Assembly: GCA_029976065.1 (NCBI GenBank)
Contig: JARKNV010000002.1
Location: 124,001 to 188,000, forward strand
From: Selenomonadales bacterium
GTDB taxonomy: Bacteria; Bacillota; Negativicutes; Sporomusales; UBA7701
Length of the DNA stretch: 64,000 nucleotides
Direction of reading: 5' to 3'
The notes under the pieces are model-generated. The model did no database searches and was not told where the DNA came from. It worked only from the letters and a program-made list of their open reading frames with translations. Each line of letters opens with the position of its first letter. The first letter of the stretch is position 1. Position numbers and translations under genes: made by a program. Below, one piece after another: positions 50,995-59,613 of this stretch.

Positions 50995-51909
50995 ATGCGC
51001 AAGATATTGATTTGCACCCTTATAATGATCCTGGCCTTCTCCGGGCTGGTTTCGGCCCAGAACGGCGCGGAGATGACGGCGCTCGACAAGACGACGGCGG
51101 TGGAAAAGCTTCTTTACGGGACCGAGCAGACCGGATCGCTGGTTGAGCGGGTTGCCAAAATAGAGCGGGACATGTATGGGCGGGAGACCAACGATTCCCT
51201 GGTGGCCAAGCTGGACCGCGTCTACGGGTATATGAAGGAGAGTTCGCCGGCGGCGCCTTCCTTTTCCATCAAACTCAACGCCGTGGAGTGGGTGCTGACC
51301 CACAACATCACCGTGCAACCGGCCAAGACCAGGCTCGAAAGCCTGGAGAAAGTCATGCTCGGCAACGGCGCCCAGGGCTCGTTCGACAGCCGGCTGGACA
51401 AACTGGTCCAACTGGCCTTTCCTGCGGGCCAGGTCGAGGTGGAAAATACCACGCTCGTCAAGGACAGCCTGATAAAGATCAAGATCATCACGCCGCTTGA
51501 CACGAAAAGCAGCCGTACGGGAGATACGGTGGCCTTCCAGGCAGCGGACGACGTATACGTCGGCGGGACGCTGGTAATCGGCAAGGGCGCTCCCGGCACC
51601 GGCAAAGTCACCAAGGTCGAGCCGGCGAAGAACTTTGGCCGCGACGCCAAACTGGAGATGTCCTTCGACAGCGTCATAACCATAGACGGCACCAATCTCG
51701 AAACGCTGCTGGGCGAGAAGGCCAAGGAAGAAACAAAATCGATGGCCACCGCGGCGGGGGCAACCGTAGCCGGTCTCGTCATTCTCGGGCCGGTCGGCAT
51801 TGTCGGCGGCGCTTTCGTCCAGGGACAGGACATCACCATCCCGGCCGGAACGATGCTCTACATCCAGACCAAAGCCGACACCGAAGTTTACGGGATCAAG
51901 GGGAAATAA
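50995..51909 (+). CDS. Exported repeat protein of unknown function
   Basis: The 304-residue product has a signal peptide (ICTLIMILAFSGLVSA). Four copies of a repeat of about 22-24 residues follow, (V/I/L)E+xxYGxxxxxSLxxRLxxLE, at about 36-57, 57-80, 97-118 and 118-141 (for example VEKLLYGTEQTGSLVERV and LEKVMLGNGAQGSFDSRL). From 150 a beta domain appears (IKIITPLDTKSSRTGDTVAF, GAPGTGKVTKVEPAKNFGRD), ending in a glycine-rich hydrophobic stretch (AGLVILGPVGIVGGAFV). I cannot name the family. ATG 50995 follows GAGGAGGAAGATAG. It sits directly before lptD. Confidence 0.68.
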   Translation: MRKILICTLIMILAFSGLVSAQNGAEMTALDKTTAVEKLLYGTEQTGSLVERVAKIERDMYGRETNDSLVAKLDRVYGYMKESSPAAPSFSIKLNAVEWVLTHNITVQPAKTRLESLEKVMLGNGAQGSFDSRLDKLVQLAFPAGQVEVENTTLVKDSLIKIKIITPLDTKSSRTGDTVAFQAADDVYVGGTLVIGKGAPGTGKVTKVEPAKNFGRDAKLEMSFDSVITIDGTNLETLLGEKAKEETKSMATAAGATVAGLVILGPVGIVGGAFVQGQDITIPAGTMLYIQTKADTEVYGIKGK

Positions 51910-51923
51910 CCCAGCCGGACACG

Positions 51924-51954
51924 AAAGGCCGCGACAGCGGCCTTTCTCCTTTTC
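51924..51954 (+). terminator. Intrinsic terminator before lptD
   Basis: A perfect 9-bp stem, AAAGGCCGC (51924-51932) with GCGGCCTTT (51937-51945), has a GACA loop and a CTCCTTTTC tail. Confidence 0.8.
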
Positions 51955-52060
51955 TGCCTTGTATTGCCTGGCTCCGTCGGGCAGGAGATAAGGGACATGT
52001 GTAGAATAATCTTTAAGATTGGAGATAATATAGACAACATTTGGAATATAGGAGAAAAAC

Positions 52061-53437
52061 ATGCCAAAAATGAAAAAATTGCTAAGCGGCGCACTCTTCG
52101 CGGCGTTGATCGCTTTTCCGACGTTAACTGCAGCCGCCGAGACGGACAAGGAAACCAAACCGCAATCGCAGGCCCCGATAGTTGTCGAAGCGGACGAGAT
52201 ATATTTCAGCGACTTGACGGGCGCCATGTTCGCCAAGGGCAAGGTTGTGATCACTCAGGACAAGACGATACTGGCGGGCGACCTTATCCGTGGCAACGCT
52301 AAGCAAAACCAGGTTTGGATCGACGATAAGGCAAAATACAAGGAACCGGATATTGACCTGACCGGGTCCCAGATCAATTACAATTACGGTACCAAGAACG
52401 GGACGATGGCAGACGCGTCCGGAAAGATCGGCAAAGACCTCGTTACCGGGCAGAAGATTGAGCTGCTACCAGGCGAATATATCATCCAAAACGGCACGAT
52501 AACCGGCTGTGACGCCAAGGTTCCCGATTATCACGTCAGCGCCACGAAAGTAGAGATCTGGCCCAACGACAGAATGATCATTCATAATGCCAAGTTCTGG
52601 ATAAAAAACACTGTCATTTACACTATGCCCAAGTATCAGAAATCGTTGCGCAAAGGCGCCGAGAGCGAGTTCCCACAGATAGGGCACTCCAGCAACGACG
52701 GCACCTACATCAGGCAGCATCTCGAATACCCCTTCGATGACAAGTTATCCGCCTACACCGATCTGGCCTACTACTCGCGGCGCGGCTTCAGGCCCCTGTA
52801 TGGCCTGAAATACCGAGAGCAGGGCTTTACTCTTGGAGCTATTTATGGCTACAGTGTCGACGTCAACGACAACTGGGTAAAGCGGCAACCCGAATTCACC
52901 CTCACCTTTGATACCCAGCAGCTGTTCGATCTGCCGATAAATTACTCCGTTTGGGGCAGCTACGGCCGCTGGCGGGACAACACGAAGTCCAGTTGGCAGA
53001 AAAGCTATGGCGTTTACTTCACCGGCTTCCCGATAAAGGTCGGCTCCAAGAGCAACCTGGTGCTCGGCACCGGTTTCTCCAACACAAAGCAGAGCTACGA
53101 TAACTCATCAAGCAATTCCTACGTCTACGACGCCACCCTGACAAGCGAGTGGTCGACCGACTTCAGCACCTACCTGGGCTATCATTACCGGCAGAACCTC
53201 ACCAATCTGTTCGCCTACGACCGCCCCGAAATGGCGCGTGAAGGGGATTTCGGCCTGAGCTATAAAATCGACCGCCTGAACAGGGTCACCTTCCTCTGGG
53301 CGTACGATATCGGCTTGAACCGCCTCCACGACGCGGACGTTACCTGGTCGCACAACCTGCATTGCTGGCAGGCAGATATAACCTACCGTTTCAAACGCAG
53401 CCAGTTGCTGATCAGATTCGCCACGAAAAATTTCTAG
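52061..53437 (+). CDS. lptD: Short LPS-assembly protein LptD
   Basis: LptD is the OM barrel that inserts LPS into the outer leaflet. The 458-residue product has a signal peptide (LFAALIAFPTLTAAAE) and an OstA-type N-domain (PIVVEADEIYFSDLTGAMFA, KGKVVITQDKTILAGDLIRG, GQKIELLPGEYIIQNGTITG). The LptD-typical segment SATKVEIWPNDRMIIHNAKF comes next, then strands of a barrel that is about 250 residues long. E. coli LptD is about 780 residues with four Cys making two disulfides and needs LptE; here only two Cys are visible (TGCDAK and LHCWQ) and there is no lptE nearby. AGGAG precedes ATG 52061. Confidence 0.85.
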   Translation: MPKMKKLLSGALFAALIAFPTLTAAAETDKETKPQSQAPIVVEADEIYFSDLTGAMFAKGKVVITQDKTILAGDLIRGNAKQNQVWIDDKAKYKEPDIDLTGSQINYNYGTKNGTMADASGKIGKDLVTGQKIELLPGEYIIQNGTITGCDAKVPDYHVSATKVEIWPNDRMIIHNAKFWIKNTVIYTMPKYQKSLRKGAESEFPQIGHSSNDGTYIRQHLEYPFDDKLSAYTDLAYYSRRGFRPLYGLKYREQGFTLGAIYGYSVDVNDNWVKRQPEFTLTFDTQQLFDLPINYSVWGSYGRWRDNTKSSWQKSYGVYFTGFPIKVGSKSNLVLGTGFSNTKQSYDNSSSNSYVYDATLTSEWSTDFSTYLGYHYRQNLTNLFAYDRPEMAREGDFGLSYKIDRLNRVTFLWAYDIGLNRLHDADVTWSHNLHCWQADITYRFKRSQLLIRFATKNF

Positions 53438-53455
53438 GTCGGAGGAAAAGCAGCG

Positions 53456-54466
53456 GTGGTTTCTGAGCTTCGACGATTAATCGACAACCTATCCGGTCAC
53501 AGCATCATGGTCATTGGCGACATGGTGGCCGACGTCTACCTAGAAGGAAAAATCTCGCGCATCTCACGGGAGGCGCCGGTGCTGGTGCTTGAGCACAGCG
53601 GCGAGACGGTGGTGCCTGGCGGCGCCGCCAACGCCGTCCACAACGCCGCTACCCTCGGCGGTATCGTCGATGCTGTCGGCGTAGTCGGCGACGACGCGGC
53701 CGGCAGGGAACTCGCCGCCATCCTGGCCGGCAAAGGCGTCCGCACCGCCGGACTAATGGTCGACCCTGCCCGGCCGACAATCACCAAAACGAGGGTAATG
53801 GCCGGCGGCCTGGCCACGGTCCGCCAACAGATCGTGCGGATCGACCGTGAAGCCAAGGATAGCCTCAGCGCCGCCGTTGAAGACCGTCTTCTCGGTTATA
53901 TCAAGACGAATATCGACGCAATGGACGCCGTGGTCATGAGCGATTACGGGAGCATCACCCTCTCGCCGGCGGTGAGCGACCTGGTCATCGCCACCTGCCG
54001 CCGCCGTGGCATCCCCTGCATCGTCGATTCGCGGTACAATATCCTCGCCTTTAAAGGTGCCACGGTTGTCAAGCAGAACGAAGCCGAGGTCGCCGCCGCG
54101 CTGGGATACAAGACGCTCGACACCATCGGCGTGCTTGAGGAAGCGGGCCGGCGAATGCAAGCAGCGATGGCCGCCGAGGCAATTCTCCTCACCCGCGGCC
54201 CGGACGGCATGAGCCTGTTCGAGACCGGCGGCAAAGTTACCCACATCCCGGTATCCAACGCCAGTGAAGTTTTCGACGTCACCGGCGCGGGCGACACCGC
54301 CGTCGTCACCGCCGCATTGGCCCTAGCGGCGGGCGCCTCGTTCGTCGAGGCGGCCCGGTTGGCCAACTTCGCCGCCGGCCTCGTCGTCAAGAAGCCGGGC
54401 ACGGCTACGACCACGGCGGCGGAACTGCTCGAGGCGGTGGGAGCATACCATGAAAATCATCGCTAG
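53456..54466 (+). CDS. RfaE1-type heptose-phosphate sugar kinase, copy 1
   Basis: The 336-residue product is a PfkB-family kinase of the RfaE domain I type, which phosphorylates heptose-7-phosphate at C1. It has IMVIGDMVADVYLEGKISRI, the signature VPGGAANAVHNAATLGG, a lid block PTITKTRVMAGGLATVRQQI and the catalytic end EVFDVTGAGDTAVVTAALAL. It has DSRYNILAFKGATVVKQNEA where canonical HldE has a DPKG block, so substrate use may differ from copy 2 at 59606. GTG 53456 follows GGAGG. It overlaps the rfaE2 gene by 17 bp, so the two are coupled and may replace one fused HldE. Confidence 0.82.
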   Translation: MVSELRRLIDNLSGHSIMVIGDMVADVYLEGKISRISREAPVLVLEHSGETVVPGGAANAVHNAATLGGIVDAVGVVGDDAAGRELAAILAGKGVRTAGLMVDPARPTITKTRVMAGGLATVRQQIVRIDREAKDSLSAAVEDRLLGYIKTNIDAMDAVVMSDYGSITLSPAVSDLVIATCRRRGIPCIVDSRYNILAFKGATVVKQNEAEVAAALGYKTLDTIGVLEEAGRRMQAAMAAEAILLTRGPDGMSLFETGGKVTHIPVSNASEVFDVTGAGDTAVVTAALALAAGASFVEAARLANFAAGLVVKKPGTATTTAAELLEAVGAYHENHR

Positions 54467-54938
54467 GAACGAAGCGGCAAATATCGCCGCCGGTCTCAAA
54501 GCCGCCGGCCAGAAGGTCGTATTCACCAACGGCTGTTTCGATATCCTCCATGCCGGCCACGTCCGCTACCTGGCGGCGGCCAAGAACCTGGGCGACCGGC
54601 TGATCGTCGGCCTGAACAGCGACCAGTCGGTGAAAAGCTTTAAAGGCGCCGACCGGCCGATAAATACCCAGGACGACCGGGCCGAAGTGCTGTCCGCCAT
54701 GGCGGCCGTCGACTACGTCGTCATTTTTGAAGACCGGACGGCGGAGGGCCTGGTGGCCGAAATCCAACCGGACATTTACGTCAAAGGCGGCGACTACCGC
54801 CTGGAGGAGCTTCCCGAAGCCAAAATCGTTGCTTCCTACGGAGGCCGAACGGTGCTCGTCCCCGAGGTGCCGGGGCGGTCGTCAAGCAATATTATCGGCA
54901 AAATAAAGGAGACTGCTTCTCTTGGCTCGCAAAGCTGA
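54450..54938 (+). CDS. rfaE2: RfaE2-type heptose-1-phosphate adenylyltransferase
   Basis: This enzyme makes ADP-heptose from ATP and heptose-1-phosphate. The 162-residue nucleotidyltransferase shows KVVFTNGCFDILHAGHVRYL with the HxGH motif, LGDRLIVGLNSDQSVKSFKG, RPINTQDDRAEVLSAMAAVD, and PDIYVKGGDYRLEELPEA. It ends with RSSSNIIGKIKE, the ISSTxIIxKI-like motif. It is a stand-alone version of HldE domain II. ATG 54450 overlaps the upstream kinase, and the next gene starts inside its end. Confidence 0.94.
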   Translation: MKIIARNEAANIAAGLKAAGQKVVFTNGCFDILHAGHVRYLAAAKNLGDRLIVGLNSDQSVKSFKGADRPINTQDDRAEVLSAMAAVDYVVIFEDRTAEGLVAEIQPDIYVKGGDYRLEELPEAKIVASYGGRTVLVPEVPGRSSSNIIGKIKETASLGSQS

Positions 54939-56007
54939 TAAAGGCTATACCAACATCCTTATCGTCAAGCTTAGCGCCATCGGCGACGTGGTTCACGCCC
55001 TGCCGGTGGCTTACGCATTGAAGCAGTGCTTTCCGGCCGCCCGCATCACATGGGTAGTGGAGAAGCCTTCCTACGACCTGCTCGCTAACAACCCATGTAT
55101 CGACGAAATAATCATCTTCGACAAACCGCGGCTGAAAAAAGCCGGCGGCTACCGCGAATACGCGCCCGCCTTCATTAGCCGGCTACGGTCGCGACGGTTC
55201 GACCTGGCCCTCGATCTGCAGGCCCTGTTTAAGAGCGGCGCCATCGCTTTCCTGAGCGGAGCGCGCGAACGCTACGTCTACTGCAACACCCGCGAACTCA
55301 GCGATCTTCTCAGCCGGCGAATTTGCGGGCCCAACCGCAACGGCCACGTCGTCGAACGCTACCTGGACGTTGTGCGCGCGTTGGGCTGCGACGTCAGAGA
55401 AGTCGTGTTCCCCATACATATCACCGCCGAAGAAGAAGCCGCCGCGGTCGCCGCGGCCGAAAAGGCCGGCCTCGACATGGCGCAGCCGTACGTAATCCTC
55501 TCCCCGGGAGCCAACTGGCCCAACAAACGCTGGCCGGCAGTCTCCTTCGCCGCCATCGCGGACAAGCTCCGCCGGGCCGGCCTCGTCCCTGTCGTCAGCG
55601 GCGGTCCGGGCGACGCCGCCCTAGCGGTGGAAATAGCCGCCGCGGCCGCCACGCCGCCGATCGACCTAACCGGCAAAACCACCCTCAAACAACTTGCCCA
55701 CATTATCAAGAACGCCCGCGCCTTGGTGGGCGGCGACACCGGACCGATGCATCTGGCGGCGGCCTTGGCCACACCGGTCGTCGCTCTTCACGGGCCCACC
55801 GATACCATCCGCAACGGACCATACGGCGGCGGCCACAAAGCGCTGGTGACGGCGCAACCCTGCGCGGGCTGCTGGCGGCGCTCCTGCCCCAAAGGCCTGG
55901 ACTGTCTGGCGGGCATAACCGTTCAGGCGGTCTATGAAGCGATAAACATCATTATGGAGACGGGCAATGATAAAACCGGAAACGATAAAAAAGATACTGG
56001 TTATTAA
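54922..56007 (+). CDS. Glycosyltransferase family 9, heptosyltransferase-like, copy 1
   Basis: GT9 enzymes add heptose from ADP-heptose to the inner core on the cytosolic face. The 361-residue product has NILIVKLSAIGDVVHALPVA, FPAARITWVVEKPSYDLLAN, the donor-binding block VILSPGANWPNKRWPAVSFA and ALVGGDTGPMHLAAALATPV, and ends with WWRRSCPKGLDCLAG-like Cys-rich text (CAGCWRRSCPKGLDCLAG). TTG 54922 follows AAAGGAGACTGC and overlaps rfaE2. Order with rfaE1, rfaE2 and the following GT9 marks a core-heptose operon. Confidence 0.88.
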   Translation: MARKADKGYTNILIVKLSAIGDVVHALPVAYALKQCFPAARITWVVEKPSYDLLANNPCIDEIIIFDKPRLKKAGGYREYAPAFISRLRSRRFDLALDLQALFKSGAIAFLSGARERYVYCNTRELSDLLSRRICGPNRNGHVVERYLDVVRALGCDVREVVFPIHITAEEEAAAVAAAEKAGLDMAQPYVILSPGANWPNKRWPAVSFAAIADKLRRAGLVPVVSGGPGDAALAVEIAAAAATPPIDLTGKTTLKQLAHIIKNARALVGGDTGPMHLAAALATPVVALHGPTDTIRNGPYGGGHKALVTAQPCAGCWRRSCPKGLDCLAGITVQAVYEAINIIMETGNDKTGNDKKDTGY

Positions 56008-56989
56008 TCTTGCCTTTCTCGGGGACATAATCCTTTCCACCCCGGCAATAAAGGCTCTTAATGCGGCTTACCCTGAAGCAGAAATTCATATGCTTGTGGT
56101 TCCGGCCACGGATCAAATCGCAAGAGGCAACCCCTATGTCGGTAAAGTCATCCTCTATGACAAACGCGGCATACATCGCAATCTTCTCCAGCTTTGGCAA
56201 TTGGTCAAACGCTTGCGGGCAGAACAATACGACTTAGCCGTAGCGATGAACTTCGCCCTCCGAAGCGCTCTGATGGCTAGGGCTACCGGCGCCAGATACC
56301 GGTTGGGTTATGATGCTCAGCATGCGGCATCATTTCTTACTCACGTCGCCGATTCCAGCAGGACGAAAGTACGACACGAGACGGAGAATCAACTCGCCTT
56401 ACTTGCGCCGCTGGGCATCACGGCCGAGGACACTTCCCTCGCTTTCCGGATTGATTCCGAGGCGGCCCAAAAAATGGAGCAAAAGATAAAGCTGGATTCC
56501 GCCCGGCTCGCAGTGGCCATTTGCCCCTATGGACGCCATCCACTGAACAGTTGGACAGACACCGGCTATTCCGAGCTCATCCAAAGTCTTTCCCAGGTAG
56601 CGGATTGTTATCTTATCGGCGGGCAGGCCGAGAAAGAAGCTTTGGAGAAGCTCAATAGCCAGGCCGGCGGAAGCACCACAGTCCTTGCCGGCACGTTGGA
56701 TGTCGGTGAATTAGCGGTTTTTCTCCGAAAGATCGACCTATTGGTCAGTGTTGATACCGGCCCGTTACATCTTGCCGGGGCCGTAGGCACTCCAATACTG
56801 GGGATTTTCGGCCGATCGGACTTTCGGATCTGGGGACCCCGAGGCCAGCTAGATAAAGTCGTAAGCAAACAGCCGGCATGCTGGCCATGCTATCAGAGGA
56901 CGTGCCCTCATCATGACTGCATGCGGCAGCTTGAAGCCCGTGAAGTAATCGAAAGAGCGCTAGGAATGCTTAACCACCGCATTTCGTGA
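55967..56989 (+). CDS. Glycosyltransferase family 9, heptosyltransferase-like, copy 2
   Basis: The 340-residue product has KILVINLAFLGDIILSTPAI, AEIHMLVVPATDQIARGNPY, LAVAICPYGRHPLNSWTDTG, LVSVDTGPLHLAGAVGTPIL and a Cys-rich end CWPCYQRTCPHHDCMRQ. It overlaps the previous GT9 by 41 bp. Base use is visibly less GC-rich than in flanking genes (many TTA, AAA and ATA codons), which suggests a different origin or recent transfer. Acceptor sugar unknown. Confidence 0.88.
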   Translation: MIKPETIKKILVINLAFLGDIILSTPAIKALNAAYPEAEIHMLVVPATDQIARGNPYVGKVILYDKRGIHRNLLQLWQLVKRLRAEQYDLAVAMNFALRSALMARATGARYRLGYDAQHAASFLTHVADSSRTKVRHETENQLALLAPLGITAEDTSLAFRIDSEAAQKMEQKIKLDSARLAVAICPYGRHPLNSWTDTGYSELIQSLSQVADCYLIGGQAEKEALEKLNSQAGGSTTVLAGTLDVGELAVFLRKIDLLVSVDTGPLHLAGAVGTPILGIFGRSDFRIWGPRGQLDKVVSKQPACWPCYQRTCPHHDCMRQLEAREVIERALGMLNHRIS

Positions 56990-57065
56990 AACATTTTAGA
57001 GAAGAACTTGCTCGGCGCCGCCAGAGTGACAGCGGCCGCGCTGACATTGTTGGGAGAGATACCTG

Positions 57066-57821
57066 ATGCCCAAGCTGGCGATTCTCATTCTCACCCTTAA
57101 TGAAGAAGACAACATCGTCCCGTGTATCGAAAGCGCCGCTTTTGCCGACGAAATCGTCGTCGTCGACAGCGGCAGCAGTGACAGGACGGCAGAATTGGCG
57201 AGCCAGCGCGGCGCTAGAGTCGTATTCCGCAAATTCGACGGCTTTGGGTCACAGCGCAATTTTGCCCTGTCCCAGACCGATGCCGAATGGGTGATGTATC
57301 TCGATGCCGACGAACGGATAACCACAGCTTTGGCTGCAGAGATACGCGGAGTGGTCGATAAGGACGAACCGGCGGCCTATGAGATTCTCCGCCACAACTA
57401 CGCCTTCGGCCAGTTTATCATGCACGGCGGCTTCCGGCCGGATTTCTCCCTGCGCCTTTATCCTCGCTCGGCCGTATCCTGGGAGGGGGTGGTGCACGAA
57501 CAGGCCAACGTCACCGTCCCGAAGCGCAAACTCCGTTGTGTGATGGTTCACCACACATACACCGACTGGGAGCGCTATTTCATTAAATTCAACAGCTATA
57601 CCACCCTCATGGCCCGCAAGATGTACGAACAGGGTCGGCGGGGTGCTATTATCCATATTCTTTTCCGGCCGTGTTGGGCTTTCCTTAAGGTGTACATATT
57701 CCAGTCCGGCTGGCGTGACGGCACAATCGGCTTTATCCTGTCGGCATTTCACTTCTTCTATACGATGGCCAAGTACGTAAAGCTTTATTTCTTGCAGGCA
57801 GCGAAGGACAACGAAAAATGA
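57066..57821 (+). CDS. Glycosyltransferase family 2, WaaE/KdtX-like
   Basis: The 251-residue GT-A enzyme has LAILILTLNEEDNIVPCIES, EIVVVDSGSSDRTAELASQR, VMYLDADERITTALAAEI (DxD motif) and SWEGVVHEQANVTVPKRKLR. It resembles the LPS core glucosyltransferases of the WaaE/KdtX group, which act on heptose. The C-terminal part has a hydrophobic stretch (IIHILFRPCWAFLKVYIFQS), probably membrane-associated. ATG 57066 follows GGGAGAGATACCTG. It overlaps the next gene by 4 bp. Confidence 0.85.
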   Translation: MPKLAILILTLNEEDNIVPCIESAAFADEIVVVDSGSSDRTAELASQRGARVVFRKFDGFGSQRNFALSQTDAEWVMYLDADERITTALAAEIRGVVDKDEPAAYEILRHNYAFGQFIMHGGFRPDFSLRLYPRSAVSWEGVVHEQANVTVPKRKLRCVMVHHTYTDWERYFIKFNSYTTLMARKMYEQGRRGAIIHILFRPCWAFLKVYIFQSGWRDGTIGFILSAFHFFYTMAKYVKLYFLQAAKDNEK

Positions 57822-58960
57822 GAATCGCTATTTTTGAATCGATCATGACGCCTGGCGGCCACGAGGTCGACTTCGACCGGCTGATCGTCGAAGAACTCCG
57901 CGCCCTGGGGCATGAGGTAACCTTCTATGTCCCGCAGGATTTCGTCTTCCGGTTCGACTACCAGGTGCCGGTCCGCCGCCTGCCGGGCAAGACGGCCTCC
58001 TACGAAGGGATAAAGGGCTGGCGCAAGGCCCTCAATTCCCTGCGACGGGAGATAAACCGGCAGTACTGCTACCGGGGCCTATACCAGGCCGCGGCCAGGG
58101 GCGAGTTCGACGCCTGCATCGTGCCCACGTCGACCTATCGCTACCTGCGGGCCTTAAAATTCAGCTCCCTCAAAGCGCCTCCCGTCCCCTTCCTCTTCAT
58201 CCAGCACGGGCTCAATCCCGGCGAAGCCGGCGCTTACTTCCGCGAGGCCGACAACCTGGCGGCGAGCGGCAACATCAAGCTGGTCGTCCTGACATTCGGC
58301 AGCGATATCCTCGGCCGGCGCCGGCCCAACATCCAGTGCATTAACCCGCCTGTTTTTACAGCCCGCGATCTGGACTACAAACCCGCGATCAACAAGGAAA
58401 GTCCGCTTAGACTGGGCTTTTTCGGGCAATACCGCCGGGAAAAAAACCTCGACGCTTTTCTCGATACATATCTTTCCTGCACCTTCAGCGTCCCGGTGGA
58501 ACTGATGGTCCAGGGCGCCACCGTTCATCCCGACGACGCCGCCGACTTCGAGCGGATCATCGCCAAACACGGCGGCACGCAAGGCATATCCTTCCTGCAC
58601 AAAGGCCTGATCGGCCGCGAGTGGCAGGAGGCAATCGCCGGCCTCCACGCCCTCATCATGCCGTACGGCGCCGAACGGTACCTTTACCACTGGGCGGGGA
58701 TGCTGTTTACCGCCATCGGTTTTTATCGGCCGGTCGTGGCGAGCGCGGTTATAAACCCCGAGGTCTTCGCGCGGTACGACATCGGCATCACCTTCCCGAG
58801 CACGGGAGCGCCTACCCTCAAAGACGCCCTCGAGCAGTTCGTCAACACTTATCCGGCGAAGGCCGCCACCTACGAAAACGAACTGGCGAAGGCCAACCAG
58901 GCTTACTCCCCGGCCGGCTTTGTCAAAAATATCCTCGCGGTCATGGACGGCAGGATATAG
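57818..58960 (+). CDS. GT4-like glycosyltransferase of LPS core or O-chain synthesis
   Basis: The 380-residue product has a GT-B-type layout: [60 protein letters not shown] (donor-site G(Q)YRREK), and [20 protein letters not shown]. An EX7E motif of the GT4 type is not obvious, so the family is provisional. It overlaps the GT2 gene by 4 bp, and gmhA follows 65 bp later. Substrates unknown. Confidence 0.72.
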   Translation: MRIAIFESIMTPGGHEVDFDRLIVEELRALGHEVTFYVPQDFVFRFDYQVPVRRLPGKTASYEGIKGWRKALNSLRREINRQYCYRGLYQAAARGEFDACIVPTSTYRYLRALKFSSLKAPPVPFLFIQHGLNPGEAGAYFREADNLAASGNIKLVVLTFGSDILGRRRPNIQCINPPVFTARDLDYKPAINKESPLRLGFFGQYRREKNLDAFLDTYLSCTFSVPVELMVQGATVHPDDAADFERIIAKHGGTQGISFLHKGLIGREWQEAIAGLHALIMPYGAERYLYHWAGMLFTAIGFYRPVVASAVINPEVFARYDIGITFPSTGAPTLKDALEQFVNTYPAKAATYENELAKANQAYSPAGFVKNILAVMDGRI

Positions 58961-59025
58961 ATACGTCTTTACCGCCGGAGCAAGCCGGCCTCAGCGACGC
59001 AAATATCAGCAGAGGTGATTTGCGA

Positions 59026-59613
59026 ATGGATGAGCAAGCGATGAAAAAAATAGCCGCAGCCGTGTTCCACGAACACGAGCGGGCAATCGCCGCGGCCCGC
59101 GGTCAGCTGCTCGACGAAATAGCGCAGCTGGGGGCGATATTCGCGCAAGCGGTCAAGACCGGCAACTGCGTCTTTTTCATGGGCAACGGCGGCAGCGCCG
59201 CCGACAGCCAGCACCTGGCGGCCGAGTTCGTCGGCCGTTTCCAGAAAGAGCGCCGCGGCCTGCCGGCCGTCGCCCTCACCACCGATACCTCCATCCTCAC
59301 CGCGGTCGGCAACGACTATGGCTTCGAAACGATCTTCTCCCGCCAGGTAGAAGCGCTGGCCAAGGCGGGCGACGTCGTCGTCGGCCTATCCACCTCCGGC
59401 AACAGCCCCAACGTCATCAAAGCGCTACAGGCGGCCAAAGAGGCCGGCGCGGTTGCCGTCGGCCTTACCGGGCGGAGCGGCGGCAAGATGGCGGCGATTT
59501 GCGATCTGTGCATCAAAGTGCCGGCCGACGTCACGGCCCGCGTTCAGGAAGTCCACGCCCTCATCGGCCATATCGCCTGCCAGCTCGTCGACGAGGAGGC
59601 CGCAGGTGTTTAA
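59026..59613 (+). CDS. gmhA: Sedoheptulose-7-phosphate isomerase GmhA
   Basis: GmhA converts sedoheptulose-7-phosphate to D-glycero-D-manno-heptose-7-phosphate, the first step to ADP-heptose. The 195-residue SIS-domain product has [80 protein letters not shown], and [17 protein letters not shown] with the catalytic HxxxH. Normal length. ATG 59026 has AGAGG 10 nt upstream. The stop overlaps the next kinase gene by 8 bp. Confidence 0.95.
   Translation: MDEQAMKKIAAAVFHEHERAIAAARGQLLDEIAQLGAIFAQAVKTGNCVFFMGNGGSAADSQHLAAEFVGRFQKERRGLPAVALTTDTSILTAVGNDYGFETIFSRQVEALAKAGDVVVGLSTSGNSPNVIKALQAAKEAGAVAVGLTGRSGGKMAAICDLCIKVPADVTARVQEVHALIGHIACQLVDEEAAGV

Noticed and set aside
58621..59025. Long N-terminal extension of GmhA
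   Set aside because: It overlaps the previous glycosyltransferase and reads as Arg/Gly/His-rich shadow sequence; GmhA is full length from 59026.
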